Below are positions 1-4,920 of a stretch of 5,618 nucleotides of DNA, in pieces. The stretch is taken from the NCBI GenBank assembly GCA_937873255.1, contig CALMVM010000307.1:1-5618 (forward strand). Direction: 5' to 3'. The stretch comes from an uncultured Verrucomicrobiota bacterium. Lineage in GTDB: Bacteria > Verrucomicrobiota > Verrucomicrobiia > Chthoniobacterales > SZAS-18. The translations under genes were made by a program, and so were the position numbers. Position 1 is the stretch's first letter; each line of letters begins with the position of its first letter. Under the pieces are notes generated by a model. It was not told the DNA's origin. It made no database searches and worked only from the letters and a program-made list of their open reading frames with translations.

Positions 1-191
1 CGCTGGGCCACCTGTTGGCCTTGCACGTGTGATCTTGCCCCGGTTTTGCGGTTCTCCCGCACTTTGTGTGGATGTGACGAGACCCGCCTTTTCGAGCCAC
101 TTGGCGAGTTAGTCCTGGGGCTGGTTTGCTTTGATCTTTCCTCGAAAACGCGGACTGGACTCTCGTGGTTTTCGTCAAGGGTTAGTTTTTG
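1..191. other. Left flank with no supported gene
   Basis: I see no gene here that I can defend. Plus frame 1 is open from the window edge into the IS, but its product is rich in Cys and Trp and resembles nothing I know. The minus strand also has two open frames with Lys/Arg/Ser-rich products. A third minus frame contains a stop, but its stretch LAKWLEKAGLV looks like ordinary protein sequence. This could be the decayed end of a gene lying to the left of the window. None of the frames visibly joins the reading frame on the far side of the IS at 993. Confidence 0.4.
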
Positions 192-216
192 GGTAGTGAT
201 TAGTTGAGTGTTGCAG
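192..216 (-). repeat. Right terminal inverted repeat of the left IS1 copy
   Basis: Read on the plus strand this end starts GGTAGTGATTAG and ends GTGTTGCAG. It matches the reverse complement of 968-992 at 22 of 25 positions, with differences at repeat positions 13, 15 and 25. The stop codon of the DDE frame (200-202) lies inside it, so coding sequence runs to the very tip of the element. By family analogy this is a transposase-binding end. Confidence 0.88.
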
Positions 217-643
217 CCTGTTGGAAGGCGAGGTTGTAGTGGGCGATGAAGAAGTGGACAGCATCCAGGTGGTTTTCGGCCGACTTGGAAAAGGAGTAAG
301 TCCGGCGCACCAGGCGGCTGAGTCTCGCTCGTAGGGTGCCGAAGAAGCGTTCGACGTGGCAGGTCTCGCCCTCTTCTTTGCCGCAAGAGCAATGCGTCCT
401 CTTTGGGAACGCCGCCGCGTAGGCATCCCAATGGTCGCTGCGCGTGGCACATTGTCGGTAGCCCTTGGGCAGGTCGGCTCGCAGGTCACACGCGCTTTGC
501 AGGCTGCGGGCGCCCAAGGTCCAAGCCACGAGCTGGCGGGTTCTTCGGCGGAGCGCCACCCACAGCCACAAGGTGTTGGCTTTGCTGCCCACAAAGCTCC
601 AAAGCTCGTCGAGTTCAAGCACGTCGCCGCGCTGGCTGGGCAA
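200..643 (-). CDS. IS1-family InsB-like DDE transposase domain
   Basis: The catalytic half of the IS1 transposase, which cuts and joins DNA at the element ends. Counting from the TTG at 643, the acidic triad is D12 in LELDELWSFVG, D70 in TRSDHWDAY and E98 in HVERFFGTLRAR, followed by the IS1-like RLVRRTYSFSKSAENH block. No credible independent start is visible. The frame is open up to 694 (stop at 695-697), and homology with the right copy begins at 676 with AEQPPAFKDTLLP. It is therefore probably made only as a fusion with the zinc-finger frame. It lies +1 relative to that frame, so joining needs loss of one base, gain of two, or an equivalent ribosomal shift near 677-687. The catalytic domain looks intact, so the element may be functional if the shift occurs. 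Confidence 0.85.
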   Translation of the reverse strand: MPSQRGDVLELDELWSFVGSKANTLWLWVALRRRTRQLVAWTLGARSLQSACDLRADLPKGYRQCATRSDHWDAYAAAFPKRTHCSCGKEEGETCHVERFFGTLRARLSRLVRRTYSFSKSAENHLDAVHFFIAHYNLAFQQAATLN

Positions 644-941
644 GAGCGTGTCTTTGAATGCCGGGGGTTGCTCGGCTTTTTTCCCCCAACCACTTCATGA
701 CGGTCTGGTAGCAGACGCCAAAAGTGCGGTGGATGCCTCGGATGCTCATGCGGTCCTGGTAGGCCGAGAGCACCTGCTTTTTGAGCGCCGGGCTGTGGCG
801 CGGCCCCTTGGGGGCGAGCGTGAACGTGCGCTGGCAATCCTTGCACTTGGCCCGTTGCGCCCCGCGTACCGTGTGACCATTCTTGTAGAGCCGCTCGCCC
901 TGACAGTGCGGGCAGCGATGAACCAGCGTCGTGGAAAGCAT
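615..941 (-). CDS. IS1-family InsA-like zinc-finger/HTH protein
   Basis: This is the upstream frame of the IS1-type transposase. The 108-residue product has a zinc-ribbon pattern with C10-x2-C13 and C33-x2-C36. A helix-turn-helix-like segment follows at about residues 58-85, including AYQDRMSIRGIHRTFGV. In IS1, InsA alone binds the terminal repeats and represses; joined to InsB it forms the active InsAB transposase. Homology to the right-hand copy is clear through residue 89 (about 74% by hand alignment). The last 19 or so residues are out-of-frame sequence ending at a TGA inside the insB frame. The start ATG is the one shared with the right copy. A GGAGG abuts it with no spacer, which is too close for a good ribosome binding site. 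Confidence 0.85.
   Translation of the reverse strand: MLSTTLVHRCPHCQGERLYKNGHTVRGAQRAKCKDCQRTFTLAPKGPRHSPALKKQVLSAYQDRMSIRGIHRTFGVCYQTVMKWLGEKSRATPGIQRHALAQPARRRA
677..687 (-). promoter_or_regulatory. Putative G5A6 recoding or slippage site
   Basis: On the coding strand GGGGGAAAAAA lies at the point where the DDE frame first becomes open, eight nt past that frame's upstream stop at 695-697. The zinc-finger frame reads it GGG GAA AAA AGC; the DDE frame reads GGG AAA AAA GCC. The same 11-mer occurs at the homologous place in the right copy. IS1 itself uses -1 ribosomal slippage on A6C, but a -1 shift here would not enter the DDE frame. Transcriptional slippage on the mixed G/A run, or a +1 or -2 ribosomal shift, would. 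The role is inferred. Confidence 0.55.
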
Positions 942-967
942 CCTCCATCATCGCACGATCCGCCCGT

Positions 968-992
968 TTGCAACACTTAGCTAATCACTACC
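968..992 (-). repeat. Left terminal inverted repeat of the left IS1 copy
   Basis: Read inwards on the minus strand it begins GGTAGTGATTAG and ends GTGTTGCAA. It lies 26 nt upstream of the insA-like start codon. The corresponding end of the right-hand copy (4869-4893) matches it at 19 of 25 positions and has nearly the same spacing to its start codon, which supports both boundary calls. Confidence 0.88.
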
Positions 993-1231
993 GACTAACT
1001 TATCCCCTGGCTCGAAAAAGCGAAGTCACGTCACTGACATTCGACAATGCTGGATACATTGTGTTTGCGGGACAGACGAAAGACGTGATTTTTACCGGGA
1101 ATCTTTGCTTCATCTTCAGCGTAGCACTACTGCCTTTCGTGTTCTTCCTTCGGAGTTCGCGCCGGATCGTTCCTTGGGGGTTGGGGATTTGGTGTCTCCC
1201 CATCCTTTTGAGTTTCTTCCCCGTTTATTGA
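993..1231 (+). pseudogene. Probable 3' remnant of a membrane-protein gene
   Basis: The plus-strand frame entered directly from the IS end is open to a TGA at 1229-1231. It encodes about 78 residues, starting within RLTYPLARKSEVTSL. A polar stretch is followed by two hydrophobic segments, one around NLCFIFSVALLPFVFFL and one around PWGLGIWCLPILL, separated by the basic loop RSSRRIV. That layout resembles two membrane helices with a cytoplasmic turn. There is no ATG in frame; the only upstream start is a TTG at 968 inside the IS repeat. I do not recognise the family. The likeliest reading is the tail of a gene cut by the IS1 insertion, whose front part is not evident in 1-191. A chance open frame cannot be excluded. 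Confidence 0.35.
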
Positions 1232-1434
1232 GATTTCACCGCGTCGCATAACTGGCCCGCGGCTCTTCTGGTGGCCGCACGTACACACGCACGGCACCAC
1301 GAATCTACACCCATCGCTTCATACAAGCGCGCTCCAGCGAACTCGCGCTACGTTCCGGTTGCCAACCTTGGTTCCGTCAGGCCGCTTGAAACGCCTTCCT
1401 TGAAGCCGGCTAAAGTTCCCTTTATGCTGCCTGC
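1232..1434. other. Non-coding spacer before the toxin-antitoxin pair
   Basis: I found no gene or strong hairpin between the membrane-protein remnant and the DUF433 start. A minus-strand frame opens across the end of this stretch, but it overlaps the DUF433 gene antisense and is not protein-like. The only functional candidate is the promoter-like element at 1400-1428. Confidence 0.45.
1400..1428 (+). promoter_or_regulatory. Putative promoter of the DUF433-DUF5615 pair, leaderless
   Basis: TTGAAG (1400-1405) and TATGCT (1423-1428) are 17 bp apart. Each matches the housekeeping -35 or -10 consensus at four of six positions. The ATG at 1435 lies seven nt after the -10 box, where transcription would normally begin, and no Shine-Dalgarno sequence precedes it. 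The simplest reading is a leaderless mRNA. This is a prediction from spacing only. Confidence 0.4.
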
Positions 1435-1659
1435 ATGAACTACCGCGAGATCATCACCATCGAGCCGGGCAAACGCGGTGGCCGACCCTGTATTCGAGGA
1501 ATGCGCATCTCCGTTTACGACATCCTCGGATGGCTTGCCGCCGACATGACCAACGAGCAAATCACCGACGAGTTTCCCGAACTCACTCTTGAGGATATCC
1601 GCGCCTCGCTCGCCTATGCCGCTGATCGCGATCATCATCTGGTGGGCTCGGCGGCGTGA
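1435..1659 (+). CDS. DUF433 protein, VapB-like antitoxin
   Basis: A 74-residue protein with the signature layout of DUF433: an N-terminal ITIEPGKRGGRPCIRGMRI strand and GxPxIxGxRI motif (about residues 9-26), then VYDILGWLAADMTNEQITDEF (about 28-48) and a C-terminal LTLEDIRASLAYAADRDHH helix. Family members are small HTH-type DNA-binding proteins, usually found directly upstream of a DUF5615/Mut7-C PIN-like protein and predicted to be its antitoxin and autoregulator. That is exactly the arrangement here: the stop codon overlaps the next start by 4 nt (GTGA), implying translational coupling. The frame is intact and of normal length, so the antitoxin gene appears functional although its partner is broken. 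The antitoxin role is inferred from family and context. Confidence 0.85.
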   Translation: MNYREIITIEPGKRGGRPCIRGMRISVYDILGWLAADMTNEQITDEFPELTLEDIRASLAYAADRDHHLVGSAA

Positions 1660-1977
1660 AGCTTCTCTTCGATCAGAATTTCAGCCACCGGTTGCCGCGT
1701 CGTTTGGCGGACCTTTTTCCCGATTCGGCTCATGTGCGTCCGCTCGCGCTCGACCAATTCGCCCGGCGACCGAATCTGGGAGTTCGCCAAACTTCACGAT
1801 TTTTGCATCGTCACTCAAGACAGCGATTTCGCCGAGCGCAGCCGTCTTTACGGCGCACCGCCCAAAGTTGTCTGGCTACGGTGTGGAAATTCCACTCCCC
1901 AGCAGGTCGAGATTATCCTGCGCAGCAACGCGACCCTGATTACGGAACTGATCCAGAATCCCGTTTTGCATTATTAG
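1656..1977 (+). pseudogene. DUF5615 PIN-like toxin, frameshifted
   Basis: The gene starts with GTG at 1656 inside the DUF433 stop. The first 34 residues (MKLLFDQNFSHRLPRRLADL onwards, with D6 as a likely metal ligand) follow the DUF5615/Mut7-C toxin pattern. The frame then changes. The rest of the domain, DRIWEFAKLHDFCIVTQDSD and GAPPKVVWLRCGN, lies in the +1 frame from 1759 to the TAG at 1975-1977. Removing one T at 1758-1759 restores a 106-residue protein with the conserved IVT-x-DSDFAERS block (D55, D57) and VVWLRCGN. As written, translation yields only an unrelated Arg/Pro-rich tail ending at 1988. Intact relatives are predicted ribonucleases. There is no long homopolymer at the shift, so phase variation is unlikely. 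Real inactivation or a sequencing error are the alternatives. Confidence 0.82.
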
Positions 1978-2056
1978 AGATCATCTGACGCTCAGCGGAA
2001 TAGCCTGATTGCTTACCTTGGCGAATACCTGCTGCGTCGTACTTTGGTGTCGGTCG

Positions 2057-3220
2057 TCAAATCTCCTTCAAAAACTCCCCCACCAACCCGAGCGCCGTCT
2101 TGATCTTCGGCAGGCTCGTCGCGTACGCGCACCGCACGAACCCCTCGCCCCCCGCGCCGAATGCCGTCCCCGGCACGACGGCGACCTTCTTCTCCTTCAA
2201 CAGCCGCAGCGAGAACTCCCGGCTCGTCAACCCGCTCGGCCGGATGTCCGGGAATACGTAAAACGCCCCGCGCGGCCGGTGGCAGGGCAACCCGAGGTCG
2301 TTGAGCGCGCCGACGATGAAATTGCGCCGCGCCTCGTATTCGCGCCGCATGTGCGCCACGTCGGGCTCGCCGCGCCGCAGCGCCTCGACGGCCGCTTCCT
2401 GGCTGGTGATCGACGCACACAGGATACCGTACTGGTGAATCTTCATCATCGCCTCGATCAACGGCGCGGGCGCGCATGCGTAGCCGATGCGGAAACCCGT
2501 CATGGCGAACGCCTTGGAAAAACCGTGCAGGAAAATCGTGCGCTCCTTCATGCCCGGCAGCGAGGCGATGGAAACGTGCTCGCCGCCGTCGTAGGTCAGT
2601 TCGCTGTAAATCTCGTCCGTGAGCACGATCAGATCGTGCCGCTGGCAGAGCGCGGCGACCTTCTCCAATTCCACCCGGGGCATCGTCGCGCCGGTGGGAT
2701 TGGTGGGAAAGTTGAGCAGCAATACCTTCGAGCGCGGCGTGATGGCGGCAGCGAGTGTCTCCGCGCGCAACGCGAACCCGTCGGCCGCCTCCGTCTGCAC
2801 GGCCACCGGCACGCCGTGGGCCAGCGCGATGCTCGGGCTGTATGACACGTAGCAGGGTTCGTGGTAGATCACCTCGTCGCCCGGGTCGAGCAGCGCACGC
2901 AACGCCAGGTCGAGCGCCTCGCTGACGCCCACCGACACGAGCACCTCCGTTTGCCCGTCGTATTGCACGCCGAAATGCTGGCCGACGTAGCCCGCGATGG
3001 CGTCGCGCAACTTCGGCAGGCCGAGGTTCGACGTATAGCCGGTCAGGCCGCGTTCCAGCGAATAAACCGCCGCCTCGCGGATGTGCCAGGGCGTGACGAA
3101 ATCCGGTTCGCCGATGCCCAGGCTGATGACCCCGCTCATGCTCTGGACGACCTCGAAAAAGTCGCGGATGCCCGAGCGCGGGATGTCACGGACGTGGCGG
3201 GCGACGGGCGAGGAGGTCAT
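2057..3220 (-). CDS. PLP-dependent aminotransferase, class I/II
   Basis: A 387-residue fold-type I pyridoxal-phosphate enzyme, complete and of usual length. It transfers an amino group between an amino acid and a 2-oxo acid in the cytoplasm. Visible hallmarks are GIGEPDF at 35-41, YTSNLGLPKLRDAI at 62-75, NPTG at 174-177, TDEIYSELTY at 201-210 (D202 contacts the pyridine nitrogen, Y205 the ring hydroxyl), SKAFAMTGFRIGY at 235-247 with K236 as the Schiff-base lysine, and R363 in FVRCAYA as the substrate carboxylate ligand. The overall pattern resembles the aspartate/aromatic (PatA-like) subgroup, but substrate specificity cannot be read from sequence. It is transcribed away from dnaN and towards the toxin-antitoxin pair, apparently alone. 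The bases before the ATG are CCGCCACCGCCACT, with no Shine-Dalgarno sequence. The start is chosen because the conserved domain begins shortly after it. Confidence 0.92.
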   Translation of the reverse strand: MTSSPVARHVRDIPRSGIRDFFEVVQSMSGVISLGIGEPDFVTPWHIREAAVYSLERGLTGYTSNLGLPKLRDAIAGYVGQHFGVQYDGQTEVLVSVGVSEALDLALRALLDPGDEVIYHEPCYVSYSPSIALAHGVPVAVQTEAADGFALRAETLAAAITPRSKVLLLNFPTNPTGATMPRVELEKVAALCQRHDLIVLTDEIYSELTYDGGEHVSIASLPGMKERTIFLHGFSKAFAMTGFRIGYACAPAPLIEAMMKIHQYGILCASITSQEAAVEALRRGEPDVAHMRREYEARRNFIVGALNDLGLPCHRPRGAFYVFPDIRPSGLTSREFSLRLLKEKKVAVVPGTAFGAGGEGFVRCAYATSLPKIKTALGLVGEFLKEI

Positions 3221-3280
3221 AGTGGCGGTGGCGGTCCGGGTGCAATGGACAACGGTGCGCCGGGTTTCTCAAGCAGATAG

Positions 3281-3380
3281 CCTCTCGCAAAGGACGCGAA
3301 AGACGCAAAAGGGGGAAGAAAATCCTGCTGGTTTCCCCCGCTCCCTCTTCCTTTGTGTCCTTCGCGTCCTTTGCGAGAGG
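3281..3380. repeat. Long intergenic inverted repeat made of 9-mers
   Basis: The outer arms 3281-3300 and 3361-3380 are perfect 20-bp inverted repeats (CCTCTCGCAAAGG at the outer end). Pairing continues inwards for about 15 more bases with a few mismatches and G-U pairs, so one strand can form a hairpin of about 100 nt. The arms are degenerate tandem 9-mers: CGCAAAGGA, CGCGAAAGA and CGCAAAAGG on the left, and the complements of CGCAAAGGA, CGCGAAGGA and CACAAAGGA on the right. I recall similar CGCAAAGG-type repeats scattered between genes in Verrucomicrobiota and other bacteria, suggesting a dispersed or mobile non-coding repeat. T5 follows at 3381-3385, so in the plus direction it could also act as a terminator. 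It lies between divergent genes, however, where no transcript obviously needs stopping. Confidence 0.85.
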
Positions 3381-3415
3381 TTTTTGGCCCCGCGCTTGTT
3401 GGTACGCGTCCACCC

Positions 3416-3433
3416 GGCACAATATCTTGTGCC
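3416..3433. promoter_or_regulatory. 7-4-7 dyad upstream of the dnaN promoter
   Basis: GGCACAA-TATC-TTGTGCC is a perfect 7-bp inverted repeat with a 4-nt centre, ending 14 nt before the putative -35 box of dnaN. An 18-bp dyad in this position could be a binding site for a dimeric regulator controlling dnaN or the divergent aminotransferase, or a small hairpin. It does not resemble a DnaA box. The function is inferred only from position. Confidence 0.35.
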
Positions 3434-3447
3434 CCCGCTTCTATTTC

Positions 3448-3478
3448 TTGACACACCGCGCGGAGTTTCTGCTAGAGT
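3448..3478 (+). promoter_or_regulatory. Putative sigma-70-type promoter of dnaN
   Basis: A perfect TTGACA (3448-3453) is followed by TAGAGT (3473-3478, four of six matches to TATAAT) with a longish 19-bp spacer. GCTAGA at 3471-3476 would give 17 bp but a poorer box. Transcription would start near 3485, leaving a leader of about 59 nt. The leader has no Shine-Dalgarno near the ATG; the nearest GGAAGG (3512-3517) is about 26 nt upstream. Confidence 0.5.
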
Positions 3479-3543
3479 ACGAAACTGTCGAACTGTAGAC
3501 AAATCCAACCCGGAAGGCTGCCCGGCCGTTTTCCCGTCCCCGT

Positions 3544-4641
3544 ATGAAATTCCATCTCAGCAAAGAAAAGCTCCTCGAGGGCCTCCAGCAGGTCCAAAGC
3601 GTGGTCAGCACCCGCACGACGCTCCCCATTCTCTCCAACGTGCTGCTGCAAACCAACGGCAAGGGCATCAACATGACCACGACCGACCTCGACGTGGGCG
3701 TGCGCTGCAACGTGGAAGCCGAGATCGAGGAAGCCGGTGCCACGACCCTGCCCGCCCGGCGGCTCTTCACCATCATCCGCGAACTTCCCAGCAGCGACGT
3801 GCAGTTCGAGAGCGACGGCAAGCACGTCGCCAGTATCAACTCCGGCCAGAGCTTCTTCAAAATCCTCGGGCTGCCGGAGGAGGAATTCCCGCCGCTGCCG
3901 AAGTTCGAGGGCGCGAAGACCTACACGCTCAAGCAGGCCGAACTGCGCGACGCGCTCAAGAAGACCAGCTATGCCATCTCCACCGACGAAACGCGCTACG
4001 TGCTCAACGGCATCCTGTGTTCCTTCAAGGAGGGCAAGCTCGCGCTCGTGGCCACTGACGGCCGCCGCCTGGCGATGGTCGATATCGAACTCGAAATCGC
4101 CGCCGGCCAGGAGGCCAGCGTCATCATCCCGGCCAAGGCCGTCAACGAACTCCAGCGCCTGCTCAAAGACGAGGGCACCATCGAAATCCGCCTCGGCGAG
4201 AACCAGGTCGCCTTCGAACTCAACGGCACGCTGCTCGTCTCCAAGCTGATCGAGGGCAACTATCCCAACTACAAGCAGGTCATCCCCAACGAGGCCAAGG
4301 AACGCATCGAACTGGAGCGCGAAACGTTCCTGAACGCCGTGCGCCGCGTCTCGCTGCTCACCAGCGAAAAGAGCAATTCCATCAAGCTGATCTTCACCAA
4401 GAACAACATCGACATCGCCGCCAACAGCCCGGAGATCGGCGAGGCGAAGGAGTCGCTGCCGGTCAAGTACGGTGGCAAGGATTTCACCATCGCGTTCAAC
4501 CCGGAGTTTCTGATGGCCCCGTTGCGCGCGTTGACCGACGACACGGTGTACCTCGACCTCATCGACGAGATGAGCCCGGGCGTGGTCAAGATCAAGACGC
4601 CGTTCCTGTACGTGCTGATGCCGATGCGGATCAGCTATTGA
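3544..4641 (+). CDS. dnaN: DNA polymerase III subunit beta (sliding clamp)
   Basis: The 365-residue product matches the usual length of the bacterial beta clamp, a ring-shaped homodimer that encircles DNA and tethers the replicative polymerase and other partners. Three clamp domains lie at about residues 1-120, 125-248 and 250-365. Recognisable blocks are KEKLLEGLQQVQSVVSTRTT with LPILSNVLL (8-35), TDLDVGV (47-53), the ETRYVLNGI block (149-157), ATDGRRLA (170-177) and PNYKQVIP (241-248), both near the partner-binding pocket, and the C-terminal MPMRISY (359-365), whose last residues help form that pocket. ATG 3544 begins MKFHLSKEKLL, the normal clamp N-terminus. No ribosome binding site is visible. 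dnaA and recF, its common neighbours elsewhere, are absent. An IS1 copy sits 227 bp downstream and a divergent aminotransferase upstream, so the gene appears to be transcribed alone. Confidence 0.97.
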   Translation: MKFHLSKEKLLEGLQQVQSVVSTRTTLPILSNVLLQTNGKGINMTTTDLDVGVRCNVEAEIEEAGATTLPARRLFTIIRELPSSDVQFESDGKHVASINSGQSFFKILGLPEEEFPPLPKFEGAKTYTLKQAELRDALKKTSYAISTDETRYVLNGILCSFKEGKLALVATDGRRLAMVDIELEIAAGQEASVIIPAKAVNELQRLLKDEGTIEIRLGENQVAFELNGTLLVSKLIEGNYPNYKQVIPNEAKERIELERETFLNAVRRVSLLTSEKSNSIKLIFTKNNIDIAANSPEIGEAKESLPVKYGGKDFTIAFNPEFLMAPLRALTDDTVYLDLIDEMSPGVVKIKTPFLYVLMPMRISY

Positions 4642-4665
4642 GCGTCACGAGCGATCCTGTGGATA

Positions 4666-4692
4666 GAAGCATAAGTTTGCCGCTTATGCTTC
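4666..4692 (+). terminator. Stem-loop after dnaN, possible terminator
   Basis: GAAGCATAAG and CTTATGCTTC form a perfect 10-bp stem with a 7-nt loop (TTTGCCG), starting 24 nt after the dnaN stop. Position fits a transcript end. The stem is AT-rich and no T-run follows (CAGGCTCG comes next), so it is a poor intrinsic terminator and may instead be an mRNA 3' end structure. Confidence 0.4.
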
Positions 4693-4868
4693 CAGGCTCG
4701 AATGGCAAACCTTTGCTTCCAAGCATTCAAACGGATGCCGTGGTAGCTGGTGAGCCACTCCGATCCCTGCGTGTACAGAATGCACACTTATTGCGCGAAG
4801 GCAAACGGGGTCTTCAACGCTTTGTGTGCAAACTGGACCGCACTTGTTCGACAAGTTCCGAGAAATTG
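4693..4868. other. Spacer between dnaN and the right IS1 copy
   Basis: One plus frame is open from a TTG at 4638, overlapping the dnaN stop, through this spacer and on into the IS. Its product shows no recognisable motif, and its IS portion is out of frame with the transposase. I see no supported gene. If a gene normally follows dnaN here, the IS has displaced it or lies before it. Confidence 0.4.
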
Positions 4869-4893
4869 GGTGGTGATCAACTGCGTGTTGCCA
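4869..4893 (+). repeat. Left terminal inverted repeat of the right IS1 copy
   Basis: It starts GGTGGTGATCAACTG and ends GTGTTGCCA. It matches the left element's insA-proximal end at 19 of 25 positions, with differences at positions 4, 10, 12, 15, 16 and 24. The shared GGT-x-GTGAT tip and GTGTTGC inner block fix the boundary. Confidence 0.82.
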
Positions 4894-4920
4894 GCGGCCT
4901 GGATCGTGTGAGTTTGCGGG

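Larger units (their letters stand above)
192..992 (-). mobile_element. Complete IS1-family insertion sequence
   Basis: An 801-bp element bounded by 25-bp imperfect inverted repeats matching at 22 of 25 positions. Both ends begin GGTAGTGATTAG read inwards, and GGT(A/G)-TGA-type ends are typical of IS1. Inside lie an insA-like zinc-finger/HTH frame and an insB-like DDE transposase frame, whose stop codon falls inside the 192-216 repeat. Size, ends and protein order all fit IS1. The bases next to the ends (AGTTTTTG on the left, GACTAACT on the right) do not form the 8-10 bp direct repeat expected of a fresh IS1 insertion. The insertion is therefore old, or one flank was changed by later rearrangement. 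The family assignment is secure; current mobility is unknown. Confidence 0.9.

Noticed and set aside
677..687. Standard IS1 -1 frameshift signal
   Set aside because: The A6 run resembles the IS1 slip site, but the register is wrong: a -1 shift leads to a frame without the DDE motifs.
175..951. Long 258-codon minus-strand frame across the left IS
   Set aside because: It is the third frame under the two transposase frames. It has no DDE or zinc-ligand pattern and its composition is that of an out-of-frame reading.
356..980. Plus-strand frames antisense to the left IS1 transposase
   Set aside because: They are fully explained as complements of the conserved transposase coding sequence and lack recognisable domains.
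1978..2056. Bidirectional terminator between the toxin and the aminotransferase
   Set aside because: The genes converge here, but I could not find a convincing stem with a T-run in this 79-nt stretch.
2009..3280. Long plus-strand frames opposite the aminotransferase (2009-2845, 2861-3280)
   Set aside because: They are Arg-rich antisense shadows typical of G+C-rich genes. The minus-strand frame carries all the PLP-enzyme motifs.
3081..4058. A 325-codon plus-strand frame crossing from antisense of the aminotransferase, through the hairpin, into dnaN
   Set aside because: It crosses three unrelated contexts and is out of frame with dnaN, whose clamp motifs are unambiguous.
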